A DNA stretch of 5,159 nucleotides from Oscillospiraceae bacterium (GCA_016303195.1 JAEDMD010000156.1:1-5159); one strand, 5' to 3'. Shown: positions 1 through 5,159, counted from the stretch's first letter. The notes: generated from the letters alone by a model not told the origin. Numbers and translations are program-made.

Positions 1-50
1 AAGCAGATTCAGTGCAAAGCCGTCAGGTGTGCTTTGTGCGGTGTTGCCTT
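1..50. repeat. Right end of a miniature inverted-repeat element (truncated by window edge)
   Basis: This stretch aligns without gaps to the last 50 bases of the complete element at 4984-5159: 42 of 50 positions match by hand count, including an uncut match over the final 19 bases (CTTTGTGCGGTGTTGCCTT). It lies in the same orientation as that copy. Only the right end is visible because the window starts inside the element. The mismatches cluster at 9-13 and 28-31. The second cluster changes the local hairpin: here GCAAAGC can pair with GCTTTG-GC. The element abuts the end of the methyltransferase gene and contributes two bases of its stop codon. Confidence 0.8.
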
Positions 51-1161
51 AAAAATACATATAAAGCTGGCACTTTATCATGCCATTATAGAGTTTTCTG
101 CGTTTGCGTGCCTGAGTGCCGAAGAATTTTTCAAATTCCTCATGAGGGGAGATCACATAGCTTTGCCTGCTGCCGCCCTTTCCGAGAACTCTGCCCATTT
201 TGCGGTAAATATCCTCAGCTTCACGGAGTTCAAGAAGTCTCTCGCCGTATGGAGGATTGCAGATAACGATGGAATCCTCAGGCTGAACGAATTTGCTGAT
301 ATCAGCCTGTTCGATCTTCAGACGGGATTTTATACCTGCCTTGTGAGCATTATCGAGTGTAAGAGCAACTGCATCATCGTCGATATCGAAGCCGATAGCG
401 TGAAATTCAGCAGATTTGTCAACATTATCAATGGCACGAGTTCTTTCCTCACGCCATATCTTATCATTGAAGCAGTTCCATTTTTCAGCGGCAAAACGTC
501 TGTTCAGCCCCGGAGCGATCCTGAGTGCCTTGAGAGCGGATTCGATAAGGAGAGTACCGCTTCCGCAGAACGGGTCGCAGACGATCGAATCAGGGCGGAC
601 TCTTGCGAGGTCGATGATACCTGCCGCCAGTGTCTCCTTGATAGGAGCGGCATTGGAATTGCGTCTGTATCCACGCTTATGAAGTCCAACACCGCTTGTG
701 TCGAGATAGATAGATACAACGTCTTTGAGGATGCTGAACTTGATCTGTACAGTCGGGCCGCTTTCATCGAACCAGTTTATGCCGTACTTGGATTTAAGGC
801 GCTCAACAGCGGCTTTCTTGACTATGGACTGACAGTCGGGAACGCTGTGGAGGGTGGAATTGAGGGAATAGCCCTTTACAGGGAAAGCGTCATGTTCGCC
901 GATGTAGCGTTCAAGTTCGATAGCCCTGACACCCTGAAAAAGCTCCTCAAAAGTTGTAGCTTTGAATTCGATAAGCTCAATAAATACACGCTCGGCAGTG
1001 GAAAGGCACAGATTAGCACGGGCGACGATGTTTTCGTCGCCCGTGAAGCTGATTTTTCCGTCGCTGACTTTAAGGTCAGTGCCGCCTATCTTTTGAATTT
1101 CATATTTCAATACGCTTTCCAGACCGAAATGGCATGGACAGCAAAGTCTGATATTGCTCAA
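49..1161 (-). CDS. THUMP domain class I SAM-dependent RNA methyltransferase (RlmL/YpsC family)
   Basis: Probable 23S rRNA guanine-N2 methyltransferase that transfers a methyl group from S-adenosylmethionine; the closest characterised relatives are the N-terminal half of E. coli RlmL (m2G2445) and Bacillus YpsC. Counting from an alternative GTG at 1170, the N-terminal ferredoxin-like/THUMP part spans about residues 5-158. The family signature GLHKRGYR is at 162-169, SAM motif I DPFCGSGT at 199-206, an acidic FDID at 261-264, and the catalytic NPPYGERL at 305-312. The length of about 370 residues is normal for the family. I chose TTG at 1161 because AAGGTGA sits 5 bases upstream and the protein then begins close to the conserved CxxxFGLES segment; GTG at 1170 would add three residues but lacks a spaced ribosome site. 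The C-terminus (RRKLYNGMIKCQLYMYF) looks intact although the stop codon overlaps the repeat end. It lies 70 bases downstream of the penicillin-binding protein gene on the same strand. The exact rRNA target is inferred. Confidence 0.93.
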   Translation of the reverse strand: MSNIRLCCPCHFGLESVLKYEIQKIGGTDLKVSDGKISFTGDENIVARANLCLSTAERVFIELIEFKATTFEELFQGVRAIELERYIGEHDAFPVKGYSLNSTLHSVPDCQSIVKKAAVERLKSKYGINWFDESGPTVQIKFSILKDVVSIYLDTSGVGLHKRGYRRNSNAAPIKETLAAGIIDLARVRPDSIVCDPFCGSGTLLIESALKALRIAPGLNRRFAAEKWNCFNDKIWREERTRAIDNVDKSAEFHAIGFDIDDDAVALTLDNAHKAGIKSRLKIEQADISKFVQPEDSIVICNPPYGERLLELREAEDIYRKMGRVLGKGGSRQSYVISPHEEFEKFFGTQARKRRKLYNGMIKCQLYMYF

Positions 1162-1180
1162 AAAAATCACCTTATTTCAA

Positions 1181-1204
1181 ACCCATCCCACAAAGGGGAT
1201 GGGT
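1181..1204 (-). terminator. Intercistronic hairpin between the PBP and methyltransferase genes
   Basis: ACCCATCCC (1181-1189) and GGGATGGGT (1196-1204) form a perfect 9-bp stem with a 6-base loop. Read on the minus strand, it lies 27 bases beyond the penicillin-binding protein stop codon and ends about 20 bases before the methyltransferase start. The stem is followed by TTTGAAATAAG, not a long T run, so it is a weak or partial terminator at best. It could equally be an mRNA-stabilising or processing hairpin within one operon. A TATAAT (minus, 1212-1217) precedes it, but no convincing -35 box lies 16-18 bases upstream. Confidence 0.45.
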
Positions 1205-1231
1205 CATTGGAATTATAAATTGTTGAATGGA

Positions 1232-3787
1232 TCACCATTCACCGCCGCCGTCGGAGTAGGTTTCGCCGCCGCCTGACCAGCTGTCGCCGCCAGACCAACT
1301 GCTGTCGCCTCCGCCCGACCAGCTGTCACCGCCTGACCAGCTGTTATCGTAGGAGCTTCCTGAATCCCATGTATTTCCTGAGTTCCATGAGTTATTGCTC
1401 CATGAATTGTCAGTGTAGGTATTATTAGCAGTGTAAGTGTTGTTTGCGTACCAGTTGTTGTTGGAATTTGTGTTAGAGTTGTATGAACTTCCCTGATTGC
1501 TTGTCCAACTGCTGTGAGAACCGTTACAGAAAGGAGCATTTGAAGACTTCCAGTAGCCGTATACGCCCTTTGGACAGCTTGCGGAAGCGATGCATCCCGA
1601 ACCTGTACACATATAGCCTTCAACTACTGATTCAACAGGATCGAAATCAGCGCCTGTGTCAGGGAATTCTGTATTAGCGTATTCACCGATACAGTTGTTC
1701 CATACCTGAGCAGACTTGAAGTTCTGAGGAAGTGAAAGTGAAGGATCGTTGTACTTGTAACCGACTGTGATGCCGCTTACGAAGTCACGTGTCAGACCGA
1801 CGAAAGCCTCATCGTACCAGTTATCGGTAGTACCTGTCTTACCAACGACTACCTTGTTGCTGAGCTGAGCGGCAGTACCTGTACCGTTCTGAACAACATT
1901 TTTGAGGAGTCGGTTCATTACCCATGCGGTTTCATCCGAAACAGCCTGTCTTGGGTTACCGTTGTTCTGATAGATTATCTGCTGATTGCTGTCCTCGATC
2001 TTAGTAACAACATGAGCTTCATTGTAAACGCCCTTGTTGCCGTAAGGAAGGTAAGCATTAACGAGGTTTTCAAGAGTGATACCATAGGTAAGAGCGCCGA
2101 GAGCGAGAGGAGCGATATCTTCGTCCTCAGGGTCAAGGTTCATGCCAAGCTGTTCCTTACAGAACTTGTAAACTTCGTGAGCGCCCATTTCTTCGACCAG
2201 CTGAGCAGGAACGGTATTGAAGGACTGCTGGAGGAGATAGTAGACGTTGTAGTTGCCGTAGGAAAGGGTCTTACCGTAGTTAGTAGGCCACGGATCGCCG
2301 TTTGGGAGCTTCATGATAGGCTTGTCGTTGAAAACCGAGCCCCAGTGGATGAGGTCAGTATCAAGAGCAAGACCGTAAGCCGCAACAGGCTTCATTGTAG
2401 AACCAACCTGTCTTGGGTCATGGCAGGCATAGTTAGTGGAAAGGGAAGTGGTCTTTTCGCCCCAGTCGCCGACCAGAGCCATTACCTCACCGCTGTAATT
2501 CATAGCTGCAAAGGCAACGTGAGGGAGATACTCTTCGGTTTTGCCGTCGCCGTCGATATCAGCCCAGCGTCTTGTGGCGTCAAGAGAGATGAGGTTTGAC
2601 GGATCGAGGAACTTCTCCTCGACGTAGGACTGCATTTTTTCGTCGATGCAGGAGTAGATCTTGTAGCCGCCCTTGTTGATACGCTTGATAGCCTCGGTCT
2701 GATCGATGTTGTACTGCTTCTTGAAGTAGTCGGCAACTTCATAGTAGATAGCGTCAACTACCCATGTATAAGCCTTCTGTTCTTCTTCAAGGTCAGAAGC
2801 AAGCTCCTCAGGGTGAGAAGCGAGGTATTCCTCGGAATCCGTGTAGACCAGATCAACGTTGAGGTATTTCTGGTACTCGTCGTAGGTGATAGCTCCGTTG
2901 TCATAGAGCTTGTAGAGAACGTATTCCTTACGGCTTTTGTTATTGGCACGGCCGTCTGTAACGATTCTGTTCTGATCGTCATAGTATTCAACGAACGGAC
3001 CGTAATGTTCAGGGCTCTTGGGGATAGCGGCGAGAACAGCGGCTTCAGGAACAGACAGATCCTCGACATTCTTGCCGAAGTAACGGATAGCAGCGAGCTG
3101 GATACCGTTGATAGGACCGCCGAAACCGATGTAGTTCAGGTATTCTTCAAGTATCTGATCCTTTGTATAGGATTTTTCAAGCTGCATCGCACTGAAAATT
3201 TCTCTTATCTTACGCTGAGGAGAATGCTCGTCATCACCTGTGAGGTTTTTGATGAGCTGCTGAGTGATAGTTGAACCACCCTGCTCAGTGTCGTAGATAT
3301 GCATGAACATATTGAGGAAAGCGGAGAATGTACGCTTGTAATCGACACCGTCATGGGTGTAGAAACGCTCATCCTCTGTGTAAACGAAAGCGTCACGAAC
3401 GTGCTGAGGTATTCTGTCGATAGTGACAGGGATACGCTGAACATCGGTCTTGACCTTATTCAGTACCACAAGTTCCTCGTTGCCGCTGGAATCCTTATGG
3501 ACACCATAGAAGTAGGTATCGCTTCCTGATTCAAGTTCCTGCAAAGTGATCTTGGTTGATTCGTCCATGAAGTGAAGGACATATACCGTAAGCGCTGTAC
3601 TTACGATAGTACCTGTAATGACCACCACAAGGAAAAGAGAAAGAAGTGTCGTAGCGATGACCATCATCAGTTTTTTGAAGATGCGAAACGGCAGGCTGTG
3701 CTGTTTCTTTTTGTGAGAGCTTTTTTTCTTTCTTGAGGACGGACCCGCTCCTGAAGACCCGTTCCGTCTTATTGGTTTTTCGTCCAT
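1232..3787 (-). CDS. Class A penicillin-binding protein (PBP1A-type transglycosylase/transpeptidase)
   Basis: Bifunctional peptidoglycan synthase of 851 residues: it polymerises lipid II into glycan chains and cross-links stem peptides outside the membrane. Residues 1-40 are a basic cytoplasmic tail, and about 41-70 form a single membrane anchor. The GT51 domain shows EDERFYTHDGVD at 138-149 (E138 catalytic), GGSTITQQLIKN at 170-181, RKIRE at 192-196 and ILEEYLN at 212-218. The transpeptidase domain shows all three active-site motifs: STMK (S463 nucleophile, K466), SFN at 522-524 and KTGT at 650-653. Four cysteines follow (727, 732, 738, 754). The last 90 or so residues are low-complexity Ser/Asn/Trp/Gly/Thr with a repeated SWSGGD unit. 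Such tails are known on class A PBPs such as B. subtilis PBP1, usually without a defined role. ATG at 3787 is the only in-frame start before an upstream TAA; its ribosome site is displaced (see the leader hairpin). Transcription is probably from the promoter at 3887-3915. Confidence 0.97.
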   Translation of the reverse strand: MDEKPIRRNGSSGAGPSSRKKKSSHKKKQHSLPFRIFKKLMMVIATTLLSLFLVVVITGTIVSTALTVYVLHFMDESTKITLQELESGSDTYFYGVHKDSSGNEELVVLNKVKTDVQRIPVTIDRIPQHVRDAFVYTEDERFYTHDGVDYKRTFSAFLNMFMHIYDTEQGGSTITQQLIKNLTGDDEHSPQRKIREIFSAMQLEKSYTKDQILEEYLNYIGFGGPINGIQLAAIRYFGKNVEDLSVPEAAVLAAIPKSPEHYGPFVEYYDDQNRIVTDGRANNKSRKEYVLYKLYDNGAITYDEYQKYLNVDLVYTDSEEYLASHPEELASDLEEEQKAYTWVVDAIYYEVADYFKKQYNIDQTEAIKRINKGGYKIYSCIDEKMQSYVEEKFLDPSNLISLDATRRWADIDGDGKTEEYLPHVAFAAMNYSGEVMALVGDWGEKTTSLSTNYACHDPRQVGSTMKPVAAYGLALDTDLIHWGSVFNDKPIMKLPNGDPWPTNYGKTLSYGNYNVYYLLQQSFNTVPAQLVEEMGAHEVYKFCKEQLGMNLDPEDEDIAPLALGALTYGITLENLVNAYLPYGNKGVYNEAHVVTKIEDSNQQIIYQNNGNPRQAVSDETAWVMNRLLKNVVQNGTGTAAQLSNKVVVGKTGTTDNWYDEAFVGLTRDFVSGITVGYKYNDPSLSLPQNFKSAQVWNNCIGEYANTEFPDTGADFDPVESVVEGYMCTGSGCIASASCPKGVYGYWKSSNAPFCNGSHSSWTSNQGSSYNSNTNSNNNWYANNTYTANNTYTDNSWSNNSWNSGNTWDSGSSYDNSWSGGDSWSGGGDSSWSGGDSWSGGGETYSDGGGEW
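1235..1345 (-). repeat. Tandem SWSGG-type repeats encoding the PBP C-terminal tail
   Basis: Within the end of the penicillin-binding protein gene, four imperfect DNA units of the form GACCAGCTGTCGCCGCC (plus-strand reading) occur between about 1274 and 1350. They encode SWSGGDSWSGGGD followed by SSWSGGDSWSGGGE, and the protein ends in SDGGGEW. The reading frame is kept across the units. The composition differs sharply from the rest of the gene, which also produces a meaningless overlapping open frame here. Confidence 0.8.
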
Positions 3788-3796
3788 TTTGTCAGA

Positions 3797-3819
3797 ATAG
3801 CCGCAGGATATGCAGCCAT
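3797..3819 (-). promoter_or_regulatory. Leader hairpin between the PBP Shine-Dalgarno and start codon
   Basis: On the minus strand, ATGGCTGCA (3819-3811) can pair with TGCGGCTAT (3805-3797) around a 5-base loop, giving nine consecutive pairs of which two are G-U. It sits one base after the strong Shine-Dalgarno AGAAAGGAG (3829-3821) and nine bases before the PBP ATG (3787). Unfolded, the Shine-Dalgarno is 33 bases from the ATG; folded, the effective spacing is about 10. The stem also buries an out-of-frame ATG. The pairing is seen directly; its effect on translation is inferred. Confidence 0.5.
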
Positions 3820-3820
3820 A

Positions 3821-3829
3821 CTCCTTTCT
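3821..3829 (-). promoter_or_regulatory. Displaced Shine-Dalgarno (AGAAAGGAG) of the PBP gene
   Basis: AGAAAGGAG is the only good Shine-Dalgarno in the leader of the penicillin-binding protein gene, but it is 33 bases upstream of the only in-frame ATG. The nearest ATG (3819) is just one base downstream, which is too close for efficient initiation, and is in another frame. The immediate upstream sequence of the true ATG, TATTCTGACAAA, has no anti-SD complementarity. Confidence 0.6.
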
Positions 3830-3886
3830 GAAAAATTATACCTATTGCAGACAGACTGATGCTGACTGCACAAATATATATCATAA

Positions 3887-3915
3887 ATTATACCACACTT
3901 TGCGGTGAATGTTAA
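3887..3915 (-). promoter_or_regulatory. Sigma-A-type promoter of the PBP gene
   Basis: Minus-strand TTAACA (3915-3910), a 17-base spacer and TATAAT (3892-3887), with a TG one base before the -10 box giving an extended -10. Five of six -35 bases and all six -10 bases match the vegetative consensus. Transcription would start near 3880, leaving a leader of about 93 bases. A second TATAAT at 3835-3840 on the same strand has no matching -35. Confidence 0.75.
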
Positions 3916-3922
3916 GGACTTT

Positions 3923-3949
3923 TTGAAAAAAAACAGCTTTTTGTATAAT
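3923..3949 (+). promoter_or_regulatory. Promoter of the BofC-like gene
   Basis: Plus-strand TATAAT at 3944-3949 is a perfect -10 box. TTGAAA at 3923-3928 is the best -35 but leaves a short 15-base spacer; TTTTGA at 3921-3926 gives 17 bases with a poorer match. The -35 region lies only 7 bases from the -35 of the divergent PBP promoter, so the two polymerases would bind back to back. Confidence 0.55.
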
Positions 3950-4013
3950 AGCGTAAAAAATGGGAAGTATATTTAATGAAATTTAGAAAAAACAACAATT
4001 GAGGAGATAAATT

Positions 4014-4352
4014 ATGTTTACAAAAACAGCCAGACGAAACTACTTCATAATGATGACAGCGGCGGCGATTGCAGGATATATCGTTATCTGCTCACTGGGA
4101 CAGAATATCCGCAGGGAAAAGGGACTGATAAAGCAGGAAGCCGCAGCAGCGAGTGAATTGCCCGTTTATTGCATAGTCCGTGAATATGAGGGCAAACTTG
4201 CCGCATTCCGCAGAGATTCGGCAGTACCATTCATGACGCTGGATGTTCGGACATCCATGCTGTCGGAATACGACCGAGAGCAGTTCATGGAAGGAGTCAA
4301 GCTGTATTCGGAGGATGAACTTAAAAAGCTGATAGAGGATTTTGCGGACTGA
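4014..4352 (+). CDS. Small membrane-anchored protein with BofC C-terminal-like domain
   Basis: Protein of 112 residues. A basic N-terminus (KTARRNY) is followed by one hydrophobic segment at about residues 11-28, which would be a signal anchor placing the rest outside the membrane. An Ala/Glu linker leads to a compact domain at about 50-110: YCIVREYEGKLAAFRRDS, then an LDV and an acidic helix ending in LKKLIEDFAD. This pattern (aromatic-x-x-x-EYEGKLAxF, a hydrophobic strand, LxEYDRE, Y-S-E-x-ELxxLIEDF) matches the small BofC C-terminal-like proteins common in Clostridia. In B. subtilis BofC restrains SpoIVB in the forespore intermembrane space; nothing here shows the same role. ATG 4014 is preceded by GAGGAG at 4001-4006 with 7-base spacing. 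The gene is divergent from the PBP and convergent with the flavin reductase, so it is probably monocistronic. Family assignment is from memory of the motif and is moderate. Confidence 0.8.
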   Translation: MFTKTARRNYFIMMTAAAIAGYIVICSLGQNIRREKGLIKQEAAAASELPVYCIVREYEGKLAAFRRDSAVPFMTLDVRTSMLSEYDREQFMEGVKLYSEDELKKLIEDFAD

Positions 4353-4387
4353 GATCTTGTAATTATCGTGGATCATTCGGCTTTTTT
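4349..4387 (+). terminator. Possible terminator of the BofC-like gene
   Basis: CTGAGATC (4349-4356) can pair with GATCATTCGG (4371-4380) as two 4-bp helices separated by a 2-base bulge, with a 14-base loop. A T-rich run begins at 4382 (TTTTTTGTCTTTTTC). The stem is weak and overlaps the stop codon and the end of the convergent flavin reductase gene. The T run also encodes that protein's Lys-rich tail, so it may be coincidental. Confidence 0.35.
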
Positions 4388-4953
4388 GTCTTTTTCTTCT
4401 TACGCACAGACCAGCCGAAATCGCCCAGTTTTCTGCCAAGTGCAAAGTATTCACCGTGAGCGTATGCCATAAGACCGCATTGCTGTAAATTCAGTTTACC
4501 TTTGCTGTCAATATATTTTTCATCCACATCAATGCCGACTATTTCAGCGAGGAACATGGTGTGTGAACCGAGCAGTTTTGACTCAGTGACACGGCATTCC
4601 AGACTTACGGGACATTCTTCGATTATAGGCGCACCGACTTTCTGAGCAGGGAGCGGATGAAATCCGCATTTGCCGAACTTATCGGTATTTTTTCCGCTTT
4701 TTACTCCGCAGAAGTCAGTCTCACGGCACATGGCGGAGGTTGTGAGATTGATGACGCATTCGCCGGAATCCCTGATAATATCATGAGAAAATCTTTCGGG
4801 ACGGACGGAAATGTATGTCATAGGCGGACGGGTGCAGGTGATGCCTGTCCATCCGATAGTGAGGACATTGGGCGAATCGACAGTGCCGCAGGTAACAAGA
4901 GCGGCAGGAACGGGGGCAAGCAGGGCGCTGCCTTTCCAGAATTGTTTAGCCAT
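4363..4953 (-). CDS. Flavin reductase family protein (flavoredoxin-like, FMN-binding split barrel)
   Basis: Cytoplasmic FMN-binding protein of 196 residues of the flavin reductase-like split-barrel family, close in motif to Desulfovibrio flavoredoxin. The typical order is visible: APVPAALVTCG at 13-23, NVLTIGWTGITCTRPPM at 29-45 (flavin-binding strand and loop), SVRPERFSHDII at 49-60, GECVINL at 64-70, and the closing GEYFALGRKLGDFGWSVRKK at 167-186. The length is normal and the Lys-rich tail is a common variation. Members pass electrons between NAD(P)H or other donors and flavins or electron carriers; the partner is not evident here. The start at 4953 is set by AAAGGAG (4965-4959) with 5-base spacing. 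A longer in-frame extension to a GTG at 4998 would begin inside the upstream inverted-repeat element and is not credible. It converges on the BofC-like gene with a 10-base gap. Confidence 0.92.
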   Translation of the reverse strand: MAKQFWKGSALLAPVPAALVTCGTVDSPNVLTIGWTGITCTRPPMTYISVRPERFSHDIIRDSGECVINLTTSAMCRETDFCGVKSGKNTDKFGKCGFHPLPAQKVGAPIIEECPVSLECRVTESKLLGSHTMFLAEIVGIDVDEKYIDSKGKLNLQQCGLMAYAHGEYFALGRKLGDFGWSVRKKKKTKKPNDPR

Positions 4954-4983
4954 AGTTTCTCCTTTGCATTGGTAAATATAGTT

Positions 4984-5159
4984 AAGGCAACACCGCACAG
5001 AGATTGTGGTGCAGATGCGTAGTCAGATTTTACGGCAGATTGTGCATAAATTTCGCAGGCATACTGACGTATGTCAAGGAATTTGTGTGCAAGATGCCGG
5101 AAAATATGCAAGCAGATGTGCCGCAAAGCCGTCAGGCGGTCTTTGTGCGGTGTTGCCTT
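4984..5159. mobile_element. Complete miniature inverted-repeat element (MITE-like), 176 bp
   Basis: The left end AAGGCAACACCGCACAGAGA (4984-5003) is the inverted complement of the right end (5140-5159) at 19 of 20 positions, with the outer 16 perfect. The interior also folds on itself: a near-central hairpin GGCATAC-tgac-GTATGTC (5058-5075) is flanked by AAATT/AATTT, and GATTTTACGGCA lines up with the complement of TGCCGGAAAATAT on the other arm. The whole unit is therefore a long imperfect hairpin with no coding capacity. A second copy end, same orientation, is at 1-50. Non-autonomous short elements of this design are typically moved by a transposase encoded elsewhere; none is in this window. 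The bordering T/TTA beside AAGG and after CCTT hints at an AT-rich target, but the duplication cannot be read because the right flank is outside the window. Confidence 0.8.
5049..5077 (-). promoter_or_regulatory. Candidate outward promoter inside the miniature element
   Basis: Minus-strand TTGACA (5077-5072) is a perfect -35. With 17-base spacing the -10 position holds GAAATT (5054-5049), only three of six matches, but it is preceded by TG at the extended -10 position. It faces the flavin reductase gene, whose start is about 95 bases further on. The -35 is part of the central hairpin of the element. The weak -10 keeps confidence low. Confidence 0.3.

Noticed and set aside
34..1218. Long plus-strand open frame (394 codons) opposite the methyltransferase
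   Set aside because: It is a mirror of the minus-strand gene, which has clear SAM and NPPYGERL motifs. The plus frame has no recognisable domain and starts inside the repeat.
1213..1623. Minus-strand open frame of 136 codons rich in Thr, Ala and Gly
   Set aside because: It arises from the low-complexity repeats in another frame of the PBP tail.
2012..2599. Plus-strand open frame of 195 codons
   Set aside because: It lies wholly opposite the conserved transpeptidase region of the PBP and has no ribosome site or known motif.
3835..3840. Second TATAAT in the PBP leader
   Set aside because: No -35 match at 16-18 bases and no extended -10; the promoter at 3887-3915 is much stronger.
3976..4002. 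Eight-codon frame MKFRKNNN ahead of the BofC-like gene
   Set aside because: It has no properly spaced ribosome site and its stop overlaps the real Shine-Dalgarno; likely chance in A-rich leader DNA.
4657..5126. Other open frames around the flavin reductase start, on both strands
   Set aside because: They overlap the well-supported flavin reductase gene or the non-coding inverted-repeat element.
1..5159. CRISPR array, tRNA, rRNA, or a defence or toxin-antitoxin cassette
   Set aside because: No regularly spaced repeats, no cloverleaf or rRNA-like sequence and no matching protein families were seen.

Overview
The window looks like chromosomal DNA of a Gram-positive anaerobe of the Ruminococcus / Oscillospiraceae type (Clostridia). 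This is inferred from moderate GC content, AAAGGAG-type ribosome binding sites, TTGACA/TATAAT-type promoters and the kind of proteins encoded. No 16S or other taxonomic marker is present, so the assignment is provisional.

Layout, left to right. Positions 1-50 are the end of a short repeat that is cut by the window edge. Positions 49-1161 (minus) encode a THUMP-domain class I SAM-dependent RNA methyltransferase of the RlmL/YpsC type; its stop codon is built partly from the repeat end. Positions 1232-3787 (minus) encode a large class A penicillin-binding protein (glycosyltransferase plus transpeptidase) with a repetitive Ser/Trp/Gly/Asn tail. The two genes are codirectional and separated by 70 bases that contain a perfect 9-bp hairpin. 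Positions 3788-4013 are a divergent promoter region with one sigma-A-type promoter facing each way. Positions 4014-4352 (plus) encode a small membrane-anchored protein with a BofC C-terminal-like domain. Positions 4363-4953 (minus) encode a flavoredoxin-like flavin reductase, convergent with the previous gene. Positions 4984-5159 are a complete 176-bp miniature inverted-repeat element, 30 bases upstream of the flavin reductase start. Its right end is 84 percent identical (42 of 50 by hand count) to the repeat fragment at positions 1-50 and lies in the same orientation.

The genes do not form one obvious pathway. The penicillin-binding protein builds peptidoglycan outside the membrane, the BofC-like protein is probably also extracytoplasmic, the methyltransferase modifies ribosomal RNA and the flavin reductase is a cytoplasmic redox protein. 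They read as ordinary housekeeping genes.

The less ordinary content is non-coding: the miniature element and its two effects on neighbouring genes (a supplied stop codon and a possible supplied promoter), and the penicillin-binding protein leader. In that leader a strong Shine-Dalgarno lies too far from the only in-frame ATG, but a 9-bp hairpin exactly in between would bring it into range. I found no evidence for a new defence or mobile multi-gene system.
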